A DNA stretch of 64,000 nucleotides from Sutterella megalosphaeroides (GTDB taxonomy: Bacteria; Pseudomonadota; Gammaproteobacteria; Burkholderiales; Burkholderiaceae_F): the NCBI RefSeq assembly GCF_003609995.1, contig NZ_AP018786.1, positions 2,614,001 to 2,678,000 of the forward strand, given 5' to 3'. Each line of letters begins with the position of its first letter. Position 1 is the first letter of the stretch. Shown piece by piece: positions 18,310 through 26,780 of the stretch. A program made the position numbers and the translations under genes. The notes under the pieces were generated by a model. It was not told where the DNA came from and searched no databases. It saw only the letters and a list, made by a program, of their open reading frames with translations.

Positions 18310-19641
18310 ATGCGTACGGTTGATTTACTTATCGAGCCCCGCTGGGTCATCCCCGTCGTCCCCAAAGGGACCGTGCTGACGGATCACGCCGTCGTCGTCG
18401 ACGCGGGACGCATCGTCGACGTGCTGCCCGCCGAGGAAGCCCGTTCGAAGTACGAAGCGCGCAAGCACGACGTCCTGGAACAGAGCGTCGTCATGCCGGG
18501 CTTCGTGAACCTGCACACCCACGCCGCCATGAATCTCGTGCGCGGTCTCGGCGCCGACCTCCCGCTCATGGACTGGCTCACGACGAAGATCTGGCCCGCC
18601 GAAGGCAAACTCATGAGCGACGAATTCGTCGAAGAAGGGTCGTTCCTCGCCGGTCTCGAACTCACCGCCTCGGGCGTGACGACCGCCAACGACAGCTACT
18701 TCTTCCCCGAAGCTGCCGCCCGGGGGCTCAACCGCGCGGGTCTGCGCGCGGCCGTTTCCGCGATCGTCATCGGTTTCCCCTCCGCTTGGGCCAAAAACGA
18801 CGCCGAATACCTTGAAAAGGGAGAAGCGCTTCTGAAGCGCTACGCCGGGAGCGACACCGTCAAGATCACGGTGGGTCCGCACGCCCCGTACACGGTGAGC
18901 GACGAAGCGTTCAAGCGCTGCGCCGAACTCTCGAACGCCTACGACGCGCCCATCCACATTCACGTGAACGAAACCGCGGGCGAAGTCGCCGATTCGATCC
19001 GACTGCACGGCGTGCGTCCGATCGAGCGTCTGCGTCGACTCGGTCTTCTCAACGAACGCCTCATCGCCGTTCACAGCGTGCACGCCGATGCGGGCGACAT
19101 CGCGGCGATGGCCGAAGCGGGCGCTTCGATGTGCCACTGCCCCTGCTCGAACCTCAAACTCGCCTCGGGCTTTGCGCCCGTTGCGGCCTTCATGAAGGCG
19201 GGCGTCAACGTCGGCATCGGCACGGACGGCGCCGCGAGCAACGACAAACTCGACATGCTCGGCGAAACGCGTCTTGCCGCCATGCTCGCCAAGGCCGTTG
19301 CGGGCGACACGACCACGGCGACCGTGGCCGACATGCTTTACGCCGCGACGATGGGCGGCGCCAAGGCGCTCGGCTGGGAAAAGCTCATCGGCTCCGTCGA
19401 AATCGGCAAGGCCGCCGACCTCATCGCGGTCGACCTTTCGGGCGTGGGCACGCTCCCCATTCAGGACCCCGCCGCGCAGCTTCTTTATGCCGCCGATCGG
19501 GAAAACATCGTTCGTACTTGGGCCAACGGCGAACTCATCGCAAGTCGAGATAAAACAATGGGTAAAACCGCTTGGCACAAAGCCGAAATTCGCCCCGAGG
19601 AGATACAAGCACTTGCCGAAAAGTGGCAAAATAGGATCTAA
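18310..19641 (+). CDS. mtaD: TRZ/ATZ family amidohydrolase (methylthioadenosine/S-adenosylhomocysteine deaminase type)
   Basis: A cytoplasmic metal-dependent deaminase. The 443-residue protein has the HTHAAMNLVRG metal motif (about residue 69), HAPYT, IHVNET, HSVHA and the Asp of GTDGAASN, i.e. the full ligand set of subtype-III amidohydrolases. Length and motif order match MtaD/SAH deaminase, often found beside gyrA in Burkholderiales; exact substrate is not proven by sequence, and a hydroxydechloroatrazine-type hydrolase is the alternative name for the same family. It diverges from gyrA; TAGAAT at 18212 may be its -10. Confidence 0.85.
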   Translation: MRTVDLLIEPRWVIPVVPKGTVLTDHAVVVDAGRIVDVLPAEEARSKYEARKHDVLEQSVVMPGFVNLHTHAAMNLVRGLGADLPLMDWLTTKIWPAEGKLMSDEFVEEGSFLAGLELTASGVTTANDSYFFPEAAARGLNRAGLRAAVSAIVIGFPSAWAKNDAEYLEKGEALLKRYAGSDTVKITVGPHAPYTVSDEAFKRCAELSNAYDAPIHIHVNETAGEVADSIRLHGVRPIERLRRLGLLNERLIAVHSVHADAGDIAAMAEAGASMCHCPCSNLKLASGFAPVAAFMKAGVNVGIGTDGAASNDKLDMLGETRLAAMLAKAVAGDTTTATVADMLYAATMGGAKALGWEKLIGSVEIGKAADLIAVDLSGVGTLPIQDPAAQLLYAADRENIVRTWANGELIASRDKTMGKTAWHKAEIRPEEIQALAEKWQNRI

Positions 19642-19912
19642 GTCGGTGGAAAGACTCTCGGCTCAGAATCCGGCTTCCCGATTCCGCTCCTCTCCGAGAC
19701 GGGGTGCGGTTCGGGAATCCCGACTCCCTGCGGAGTTTCCTTCTGTGCCGACGCCCGCTCTTGGAACAGCCAGGAACGGGTTTCTGCCGCAGGACGAGGA
19801 ATCCTTTCCAATGCCCTGTCGGAATTCGGTTTTGGTTGACCCTTCGGTGCATGTCGATTCACTCAGGCGCACAAAATCGTCCGTTTCCACTTTTTCCAAG
19901 GAATACATAAGA

Positions 19913-20584
19913 ATGAAGACTTCCGCGAAGATTGGTGGCGTTGTCGCCGCCCTTATGATTGCTGCTTCCGGCGCCACGTTCGCCGCCGAACAGGTCAATC
20001 CCTACGTGCACTCCACATCGGGCGAAATCGTCAAGACGGGCTCGGGCCTCTGCCTGCGCACCGGCTTCTGGACGCCCGCCCTCGCCGAAGCCCTCGGCGT
20101 GAACGGTGACGGCTGCGCTTGCGACGCCGACATCCTCGACGCCAACGCCTGCAAGGTCGTTGAAGAACCCGCCCCCGCCAAGGCCGCCGAAAAGGTGACG
20201 TTCTCCGCCGACATGCTCTTCGACTACAACCGCGCGACCCTCAAGCCCGAAGGCCAGGCCGTCCTTGACGACCTCGTCTCCCGCATCGCCGGCGTCGACA
20301 TCGAAGTCATCCTCTCGACGGGCTATGCCGACCGCATCGGTTCCGACAAGTTCAACGAAAAGCTCTCGATGCAGCGTGCCGAAACCGTGAAGGGCTACCT
20401 CGTCTCGAAGGGCGTCGACGCCGCTCTCATCCAGACGGAAGGCAAGGGTGAAAGCGATCCCGTCGTGAACTGCCCGAACCCGAGCCGCAAGGGCCAGATC
20501 AAGAACTTCCGCGAACTCGTCAAGTGCCTCGCTCCGAACCGCCGTGCGGTGGTCGAAGTCGTCGGCTCGCGTCCCGCGGAATAA
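19913..20584 (+). CDS. OmpA-family outer membrane/peptidoglycan-binding protein
   Basis: A 223-residue exported protein. Residues 1-24 are a Sec signal peptide (MKTSAKIGG...ASGATFAAE). A short linker with four Cys (GLCLRTGFW...CACDADILDANAC) precedes an OmpA C-terminal domain (about 95-215) with SADMLFDYNRATLKPEG, the peptidoglycan-binding Asp/Arg region LSTGYADRIGS and NEKLSMQRAETVKGYL. This linker-plus-OmpA layout is the standard betaproteobacterial OmpA form without an eight-stranded barrel. Start ATG 19913 is set by the signal peptide; the frame is open far upstream. The usual ubiG neighbour is absent. Confidence 0.92.
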   Translation: MKTSAKIGGVVAALMIAASGATFAAEQVNPYVHSTSGEIVKTGSGLCLRTGFWTPALAEALGVNGDGCACDADILDANACKVVEEPAPAKAAEKVTFSADMLFDYNRATLKPEGQAVLDDLVSRIAGVDIEVILSTGYADRIGSDKFNEKLSMQRAETVKGYLVSKGVDAALIQTEGKGESDPVVNCPNPSRKGQIKNFRELVKCLAPNRRAVVEVVGSRPAE

Positions 20585-20638
20585 TGCCTCTCTCGGCTCG
20601 AACGCCCGCGCGCTCGAGCCGTAGCCGAGGACTCCAAG

Positions 20639-20668
20639 CCCCCGCTCGTCGGGGGCTTTTTCTTTTTT
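20639..20668 (+). terminator. Terminator after the OmpA-family gene
   Basis: gcccccg-ctcgt-cgggggc followed by TTTTTCTTTTTT. Confidence 0.85.
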
Positions 20669-20699
20669 CGTACGTACCGCTCACGCCCCCTCACCGACC

Positions 20700-21371
20700 A
20701 TGATTTCGACGCTCATCTTCGACCTTGACGGAACGCTCGTCGACACGGCGCCCGACCTGGCGCTCGCCGCCAATCTCATTCGCACCGCCCGAGGGATGGA
20801 GCCCCTCCCCGAAGCCGAACTGCGCCCCTTTGCGACGCGCGGCGCGACGGGGCTTTTGGGCGCCGCCCTCGGCGTCGAGCCGACCGACCCCGAATTTCCC
20901 GCCCTGCGCGAAGAGTTTTTGAAGAACTACGCGGCGAATTTCACCGTCAAGTCGCGCCCCTTCCCGGGCATTCCGGCGCTCTTGGAGGCCCTGCGCCAAG
21001 GCGGCGCGACGCTTGCCGTCGCCACCAACAAGCAGGCCGTGTTCGCGTCGGCGATTCTCAGGGATCTGGCGCTTGCCCCCTACTTCGAATCGATCCTCTC
21101 GAGCGACTCGCCGGGCTGCGCCATGAAGCCCCGGCCCGACACGATTCTACGTACGCTTGAAACCTTGGGCGCCGACCCCGCGACGACGATCTACGTCGGG
21201 GACGACCCCGTGGATCTCGAAGCCTCCCGCCGCGCGGGCGTGCGCGCGGCGCTCGTCGACTGGGGCTATGCGCGGGTCGACCTCCATGCACTCGACGCGG
21301 ACGTCGTCGTCTTGAGCCCCGAAGAGCTCCTTCGGTATCTCCTCTCGGAAGGGTTCGGGCCGGCCCGCTGA
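20700..21371 (+). CDS. gph: Phosphoglycolate phosphatase-type HAD hydrolase
   Basis: A HAD-superfamily phosphatase, likely clearing 2-phosphoglycolate from DNA repair. The 223-residue protein has motif I DLDGTLVDT (nucleophile Asp and acid/base Asp), a helical cap, motif II TNK in AVATNKQ, the Lys of MKPRP, and motif IV VGDDPVDLEAS. The Gph name rests on similarity and on the OmpA-(UbiG)-Gph order of betaproteobacteria; MupP or another small-phosphate HAD enzyme is possible. It converges with the U32 gene. Confidence 0.85.
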   Translation: MISTLIFDLDGTLVDTAPDLALAANLIRTARGMEPLPEAELRPFATRGATGLLGAALGVEPTDPEFPALREEFLKNYAANFTVKSRPFPGIPALLEALRQGGATLAVATNKQAVFASAILRDLALAPYFESILSSDSPGCAMKPRPDTILRTLETLGADPATTIYVGDDPVDLEASRRAGVRAALVDWGYARVDLHALDADVVVLSPEELLRYLLSEGFGPAR

Positions 21372-21391
21372 GAAGCCCCGAGCTTTTCGGC

Positions 21392-22645
21392 TCAGCGCTC
21401 GACGGGAACGAGCTTGTAGAGCTGGTCCCCGGGGCGAATGCGCTCGGGCACGGGGAACGTGATCGAGTCGCCCTTGCGGGCGGACTCGGCGGGACGTTCG
21501 TCGACGTAGAGGCTCTCGAGCGTCCAGACGACCGCGCCCGTCGTCGGCCCCGTCACGAGGAGTTTTTCGCCCGGGCGCACGTCGCCCGCGAAGAGCTCCG
21601 CGTGGCCGATGCCGTTGCGGGCGAAGTAGTTGCAGACGCGCCCGAGCGCCGTCTTCTTTTCGGTGGCTTTCGAGCCGTAGCCGCTCGCCCATTCGCCCGC
21701 GGTTTCGCCGAGGTAGTGTCCGGTCCAGAAGCCCCGGTTGAAGACCGTCGCAAGGCGCGCGTTCCAGTCGGCAAGGCGCTCTTCGTTCCAATCCCCCGCG
21801 AGCACGCTCTCCAACGCTTCGCGGTAGCAGCGCACCGTTTCCAAGACGTACTCGGGCGAGCGGGCGCGCCCCTCGATCTTGAAAATCGAAACGCCCGCCC
21901 GAACGAGGCGCGGCATGAGTTCGATCGTCTTGAGGTCCTTGGGCGACATGACGTAGCCGTTGTCGATTTCGAGTTCCGTTCCGCGAACCTCGTCTTTGAC
22001 GACGTAGGTGCGGCGGCAGTTCTGAAGGCACGCGCCCCGATTCGCGCTTTGGCCCCGCGTGTGAAGGCTCAGGTAGCACTTGCCGCTCACGGCCATACAG
22101 AGCGCCCCGTGCACGAAGAGTTCGATCCGAACGGGGCAGCCCGAGGGGCCTACGACACCCTCGCGGCGAATGCCTTCGGCAATCGCCGCCGTTTGTTCGA
22201 GCGTGAGTTCGCGCGCGAGCACCATCACGTCCGCAAACTGCGCGTAGAACTTCACCGCGTCGAGGTTCGAGACGTTCACCTGGGTCGAGAGGTGCACGGT
22301 CAGCCCCCGCGCCCGCGCCCGCATCATGACGGCCGCATCGGACGCGATGACGGCGTCGACCCGGGCGGCTTTCGCCGCATCGAGTACGCGCTCGAGTTCG
22401 CTCAAGTCCTCGTCGTAAATCACCGTATTGACCGTCAGATAAAGCCGCACGCCCGCCGCGTGAGCGCGCTCGACAAGCTCGGCGAGATCCTCCTTCCCGA
22501 AGGCCGATGCCGCGAGCGAGCGCATGTTGAGCGCCCCGACCCCGAGATAGACGGCATCCGCCCCCGCGGCGAGCGCGGCGGCAAAGGATTCCCGCGAACC
22601 GGCGGGCGCGAGGATTTCAAAGTCGGCGGGGGAAAGCGAAGTCAC
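21392..22645 (-). CDS. Peptidase U32 family protein (TrhP/YegQ-like tRNA hydroxylation protein)
   Basis: U32 proteins of the TrhP (YegQ) type are needed for prephenate-dependent 5-hydroxyuridine formation in tRNA. Seen here: EILAPAGSRESFAAALAAGADAVYLG at the N-terminus, HLSTQVNVSN, the U32 signature around ELFVHGALCMAVSGKCYLS, the Cys-rich GACLQNCRRTY (iron-sulfur cluster-type Cys), KIEGRARSPEYV, and a C-terminal beta-domain. About 417 residues with the GTG at 22645; a TTG at 22669 is possible. Neither has a clear Shine-Dalgarno site, so the start is uncertain. Confidence 0.85.
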   Translation of the reverse strand: MTSLSPADFEILAPAGSRESFAAALAAGADAVYLGVGALNMRSLAASAFGKEDLAELVERAHAAGVRLYLTVNTVIYDEDLSELERVLDAAKAARVDAVIASDAAVMMRARARGLTVHLSTQVNVSNLDAVKFYAQFADVMVLARELTLEQTAAIAEGIRREGVVGPSGCPVRIELFVHGALCMAVSGKCYLSLHTRGQSANRGACLQNCRRTYVVKDEVRGTELEIDNGYVMSPKDLKTIELMPRLVRAGVSIFKIEGRARSPEYVLETVRCYREALESVLAGDWNEERLADWNARLATVFNRGFWTGHYLGETAGEWASGYGSKATEKKTALGRVCNYFARNGIGHAELFAGDVRPGEKLLVTGPTTGAVVWTLESLYVDERPAESARKGDSITFPVPERIRPGDQLYKLVPVER

Positions 22646-22693
22646 GGCAGTACGAAGGACGAGAAACAAAAAAACGGAAAGCGCAAAAACACA

Positions 22694-22728
22694 AAACCCG
22701 CGAACGGGCGTGCCGTCGCGGGCTTTGC
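22694..22728 (-). terminator. Terminator of tmRNA
   Basis: On the minus strand the stem agcccgcga / tcgcgggtt is followed by TTGTGTTTTTG, a few bases beyond the tmRNA 3' end. Confidence 0.75.
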
Positions 22729-22735
22729 TGAAATC

Positions 22736-23097
22736 TGGTGGAGGCGGCGGGAGTTGAACCCGCGTCCGGAAACCTTTTTCCGATGGTTCTACATGCGTAG
22801 CCGAATGATTTGAGTCTCGCCTACCGCCCTGCCAATCGGCGGGCCGACGGTAAGCCAGCCGTCAATTGATCTCGAACCCGCGTCGACGACGCCCGAGGAT
22901 TCCAGCCTCTGTAATCGATGCTGCCGTCGGTTGCCCGACCTGACCCAGAGGCGAATCAGTGCAGCATCTCGCCATTAGGCGGCGAGAGCGTAACGCTTAG
23001 AGTTGGCGTTTGTTTGTTTGCAGCGGATTTACGAGGTGACTGCACCTCGGCATGCCCCATACGGCGTCCGCGTCCCCGTCGAAGCCAAGGCGCCCCC
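22736..23097 (-). ncRNA. ssrA: Transfer-messenger RNA (tmRNA)
   Basis: tmRNA rescues stalled ribosomes together with SmpB. On the minus strand the 5' end begins GGGGGCG at 23097 and pairs with CGCCTCC before the 3' ACCA (22736). The T-arm (GACGCGGGTTCAACTCCCGC) and the 5' segment CTTGGCTTCGACGG are typical. The tag reading frame (22975-23007) encodes ANSKRYALAA followed by TAA; the AA/ALAA end is the ClpXP degradation signal. The length of 362 nt is normal for one-piece betaproteobacterial tmRNA. Confidence 0.95.
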
Positions 23098-23112
23098 GTA
23101 TGTTGGAGGGGA

Positions 23113-23118
23113 ATTATA
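23113..23118 (-). promoter_or_regulatory. -10 box of the ssrA promoter
   Basis: A perfect TATAAT on the minus strand lies 15 bases upstream of the mature tmRNA 5' end. No good -35 hexamer is seen. Confidence 0.55.
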
Positions 23119-23323
23119 GCCCGAACGACCGGAAGGCGTTCGATCGGGCGATACGTTTGTTTGCACATTCGGAGGGGCCGCCGCGGGGGATCGTGGACCG
23201 AACCCCATAGGAAAGCGCGGAGGGACCGACGATAATGTCCTTAATGCGAAACTCTTCGCTCGAAGCGGGCCGCGCGGCCCGAGCCGCGCTCCGCAACGAC
23301 CGAACAACCAAAAAGGATGAACA

Positions 23324-25867
23324 ATGGGCAAGGGTTTGACTTTTACCGCCGTCGCCGTGGCCGTCGGCGCGGCGCTTTACGCGGGTCTCGGCTACGTCGC
23401 CGTACCTCAGGGGGCGCGTTACGCACTGGAAAAAATCGCCGCCGAAAAACTCCAGCGACCCGTGACCGTGGGCGAGGTGTCGTTCAGCCCCTGGTCCTGG
23501 ACGTTCGAACTTTCGGACCTGACGGTCGGAAGCCGCACCGGAAAGCACCACCTTCTCAAACTCGGGCACCTGCGCGTCGACGCGAGCAGCCGCTCGCTGC
23601 TTGAGCTCGCCCCGGTGCTCGACGCGGTCGAAGTGTCGGGCCTCGACGTCTATGCGGCTCTGGACGAAGAAAAGTTCGAAGAGCTCGCCGCACAAACGGG
23701 CGGGGACGGGGCTCCCGCCGAAACGCCGCCCGCCGAAGCAAGTTCGGGCGTTCCAGCGTTTGCGATCTACAACATTCGCCTCTCCGACAGCCGGATCCGC
23801 GTGACGGACGCCTCGAAGGGAATCGACGAGTCGATCACGGACCTGCACGTCGAGCTTCCCTTCGTGAGCACGCTCTCGAGCGCCCGCGAGAGTCTCCTGA
23901 CGCCCGTCGTCAACTTCAACCTGAACGGCACGCTCGTGGCGGCGACGGGGCGCACGAAGCCTTTCGGGTCGTCTTTGGAAACCGAACTCGCACTCGACGT
24001 GAAGAATCTCGACGCGGCGCGCTTCGCGCGCATCGCGCCCGCCCTCAATTCGCCCGAACTGCGTCTGGCGAGCGCGAACCTCACCGCGCACGCCTCGGTG
24101 CTTTTCCGGAATCCCACCGGGGGCGAGCCCGCGAAGATCATTCTCTCGGGCGAGGCCGCACTCACCGACGTGAAGGCCGAAACCACCGTCGGAAAGAAGC
24201 GCGCGCAGTTGGCCGCTCTCAAGAAAGCTTCGATCGCGATTCGCGAAGTGAACCTCGTCGAACAGCGCGCGGCCGTCTCGAACGTTCGCGTCGAAGGCCT
24301 CACGGCCGCGCTCGATCGATCGAACCCGCTTCTGGCTCCCAAGACGAACGCCGCTCCTGCGGCTTCCGCCCCAACGAAGAACGCCGCCGCGAGCCCGTCG
24401 GAACCCTCCGCCTGGACGTGGTCGCTCGACTCCGCGGAGCTCGTCGACGCCAACCTCCGTTGGACCGACGGCACGGTGTCGCCCGCGGCGAAGGTCACGG
24501 TCGCGAACCTCAAGGCCGACCTCAAGAATCTCGATTCGAACGGCAAGGAACCCGCGGCCTTCTCGCTTTCGGCCGACACGCTCCGGGGGTCGCTCGCCCT
24601 CAACGGTACGGTGCGCCTTGCGCCCCTGGAAGTCACCGTCAAAGCCAAGGGGCAAAAGCTCGCCCTCACGGACGCGGCGGGTTACGTGCGCGACGCGCTC
24701 GGGGTCGACCTGGCCGCCACGACGGCCTTCGACGTCGAGGGGGCGATGCGTCCCGATGCGACGACCGCCCGCGGCACGGTGTCCGTGTCCGGCGTCTCCC
24801 TCAAGAAGGGAAAAGAGACGCTCGCCTCGGTCAACTCCGCTTCGGTCGAATTGAAGGATCTGCAGCTCGAAAAACGCACGGCCGCCGTGGAGCGCGTCGT
24901 GGTGGAGGGCGCCTCGGTAACGGCCGTGATGCGTAAGACCGGGCTCAATCTCGCGCAGATCGGTGCGACGGGGTCGGAGGAAAGCGGCAAGCCCGAAGGC
25001 GCCGCGGCGGCGGAAAAGCCGTCCGAGGCCGCTTCCGCGCCCTGGACCTGGACCGTGGGAGAAGCCGCTCTCAAGCGCGCGAAGCTCGCCTTCCGCGACG
25101 AAACCGTGAAGCCCGTCGCCTCGGCGCAGTTGTCGGACCTCAACATCACGCTGAAGAACCTCTCGTCGGCCTCGGGCGCGAAGTCGCTCGTCGACGTCTC
25201 GGCGGTTATCGGCGGGGGCACCCTCAATGCGGGCGGCCAGTTCACGCTCTCGCCCCTCTCGGCTGCGGTTGAAGTCAAGGCCGACAAGGTGGGGCTCAAG
25301 TCCTTCTCGAACCTCATGACCGCCTACGCGGGCGTGGGCGCGAAGAGCGGCGAATTCCGCACCTCAGGCGCTCTCGGCGTCTCGTCGCCCGAAGGGTCCG
25401 AAAAGCCCGTCGTCACCTGGAAGGGCGATGCGTCGCTTTCGAACTTCAACATGACGAACGCCGCCGGCAAAGGCATCATGAGCTGGACGAAGGCGACGCT
25501 TGCGGGCATGGACATTGCGACCACCGATCCGATCAAGATCGTCATTGCCAAAGCGTCCGTCGAGCAACCCGGCGAAAAGCAGACGAAGGCCCTGCGAGAG
25601 CTCTCGGGCCTCGCGTCCGCCATCGCGGCGCTTCGCGGCAACGACAAGACCGCCGAGCGCATCGACAAGGTGAACGAGGCGCTCACGGGGACGATCGAGC
25701 TTGAGAACATCCGCTACGAAAACGGACGCTTCTCGGCCGAGGGGATCGGGAACGGCGCGCTCGGCGCGGCGCTTCTCGAGAAACTCTCGGATTCGATCGG
25801 CAGCCACCTTGCGAAGACGGAAACGGCAACGAAGACCGAAACCGACGCCGCCAAGACGAACCGCTGA
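23324..25867 (+). CDS. DUF748/AsmA-like protein
   Basis: A large envelope protein of the AsmA-like/DUF748 group, thought to be anchored in the inner membrane and span the periplasm, where relatives move phospholipids or influence the outer membrane. The 847-residue protein has one N-terminal membrane helix (residues 5-25), the typical VTVGEVSFSPWSWTFELSDLTV opening of DUF748, and long beta-rich repeats divided by two Ala/Pro/Lys/Ser linkers (about residues 345-365 and 550-570). A third such tail ends the protein. Many DUF748 proteins in Burkholderiales exceed 1,100 residues, so this one is short. AAAAAGGAT upstream of ATG 23324 is a good ribosome site. Function is not assigned. Confidence 0.75.
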   Translation: MGKGLTFTAVAVAVGAALYAGLGYVAVPQGARYALEKIAAEKLQRPVTVGEVSFSPWSWTFELSDLTVGSRTGKHHLLKLGHLRVDASSRSLLELAPVLDAVEVSGLDVYAALDEEKFEELAAQTGGDGAPAETPPAEASSGVPAFAIYNIRLSDSRIRVTDASKGIDESITDLHVELPFVSTLSSARESLLTPVVNFNLNGTLVAATGRTKPFGSSLETELALDVKNLDAARFARIAPALNSPELRLASANLTAHASVLFRNPTGGEPAKIILSGEAALTDVKAETTVGKKRAQLAALKKASIAIREVNLVEQRAAVSNVRVEGLTAALDRSNPLLAPKTNAAPAASAPTKNAAASPSEPSAWTWSLDSAELVDANLRWTDGTVSPAAKVTVANLKADLKNLDSNGKEPAAFSLSADTLRGSLALNGTVRLAPLEVTVKAKGQKLALTDAAGYVRDALGVDLAATTAFDVEGAMRPDATTARGTVSVSGVSLKKGKETLASVNSASVELKDLQLEKRTAAVERVVVEGASVTAVMRKTGLNLAQIGATGSEESGKPEGAAAAEKPSEAASAPWTWTVGEAALKRAKLAFRDETVKPVASAQLSDLNITLKNLSSASGAKSLVDVSAVIGGGTLNAGGQFTLSPLSAAVEVKADKVGLKSFSNLMTAYAGVGAKSGEFRTSGALGVSSPEGSEKPVVTWKGDASLSNFNMTNAAGKGIMSWTKATLAGMDIATTDPIKIVIAKASVEQPGEKQTKALRELSGLASAIAALRGNDKTAERIDKVNEALTGTIELENIRYENGRFSAEGIGNGALGAALLEKLSDSIGSHLAKTETATKTETDAAKTNR

Positions 25868-25950
25868 TCGACGCGACGCGTGCGGTCGGAACTTTGCGTT
25901 CCGGCCGCCCGTCGAAGGGGCTTCGCGAAACGCGGAAAGCAAAAACGGCG

Positions 25951-25978
25951 AAGCCCGCGGATTTTCATCCGCGGGCTT
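25951..25978. terminator. Bidirectional hairpin between the DUF748 gene and tRNA-Thr
   Basis: aagcccgcggat-ttt-catccgcgggctt (nearly perfect). On the minus strand it follows the tRNA and reaches CGCCGTTTTTG; on the plus strand it follows the DUF748 gene. Confidence 0.7.
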
Positions 25979-25986
25979 CTGAATTC

Positions 25987-26062
25987 TGGTGCCGGAGAAG
26001 AGATTCGAACTCCCGACCTTCGCATTACGAATGCGCTGCTCTACCAGCTGAGCTACACCGGC
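25987..26062 (-). tRNA. tRNA-Thr (anticodon CGT)
   Basis: A 76-base cloverleaf on the minus strand: acceptor GCCGGTG/..CTCCGGCA with encoded CCA, D-arm TAGCTCAGCTGGTAGAGCAG, anticodon stem GCGCA with loop TTCGTAA giving anticodon CGT (reads ACG, Thr), and T-arm GTTCGAATC. It is a single tRNA gene. Confidence 0.96.
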
Positions 26063-26204
26063 TTTCCCTCGATCCGCTTGCTTCGTTTCGTTTGAAGCGT
26101 CGCGCATCAGAGAATTCGAATTATGAAGACCTTTTCGATTTTGCGCAAGTGCTTTTTACAATCTTTTACATTCATCGTTTTCGGGCCCGTCCGGGCACGC
26201 TCAT

Positions 26205-26233
26205 TTACCACGTCGGGCCGCACCTCCTATAAT
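26205..26233 (+). promoter_or_regulatory. Promoter of tsaE-amiC
   Basis: TTACCA, 17-base spacer and a perfect TATAAT at 26228-26233. The ATG at 26232 overlaps this -10, which argues that translation begins at the later ATG (26271). Confidence 0.65.
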
Positions 26234-26270
26234 GGAGCGATTTTCATTTACCGCCGACTCAAACTCACGG

Positions 26271-26780
26271 ATGTCTAACGAAATTTTCCTTCCGACGGTC
26301 GTTTCTTTGCCCCTGCCCGAGGACACCGACCGCCTCGGTCGGGCGATCTCCGTCGCCCTTCGCACCCGTGCCGACGAACTTCGTCGTACGGGTCTTGCCG
26401 TTCGCCTCGAAGGCGACCTCGGAGCGGGCAAGACGTCGCTCGTGCGCGCCGTCCTGCGCGGCCTCGGCTGGGAGGGTGCGGTAAAGAGCCCCACCTTCTC
26501 GCTGCTCGAAACCTATGCGGTCGAGGGGCTCGAATTCAATCACTTCGACTTCTACCGTTTCGAGACGCCCGAGGAGTTCGAAGACGCGGGCTTTGACGAG
26601 TGCTTCCGTCCCGGGGCGATCTGCGCCACCGAGTGGAGCGAAAAGGCCGCCCCGTATCTTCCGGCCGCAGACCTCGTCGTGAAGCTGACGGTCGAGGGGC
26701 TCGGCCGCCGTGCCGAACTCATCCCCCAAACCGAAGCGGCCCGCGCGCTGCTCGCCTCCATGCCCGAGGACGCCGAATGA
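26271..26780 (+). CDS. tsaE: tRNA threonylcarbamoyladenosine biosynthesis ATPase TsaE
   Basis: TsaE is the ATPase that works with TsaB-TsaD to place t6A at position 37 of ANN-reading tRNAs. The 169-residue product has Walker A GDLGAGKTSLVRAVLRGLG, SPTFSLLETY, HFDFYR and EWSEKA, all family marks. ATG 26271 is chosen because an upstream in-frame ATG (26232) sits inside the promoter -10 box. The stop codon overlaps the amiC start (ATGA), so the two are translationally coupled, as in many proteobacteria. Confidence 0.95.
   Translation: MSNEIFLPTVVSLPLPEDTDRLGRAISVALRTRADELRRTGLAVRLEGDLGAGKTSLVRAVLRGLGWEGAVKSPTFSLLETYAVEGLEFNHFDFYRFETPEEFEDAGFDECFRPGAICATEWSEKAAPYLPAADLVVKLTVEGLGRRAELIPQTEAARALLASMPEDAE

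Noticed and set aside
22956..23168. Small open frames inside the tmRNA region
   Set aside because: They overlap the tmRNA; only the 10-codon tag frame is real.
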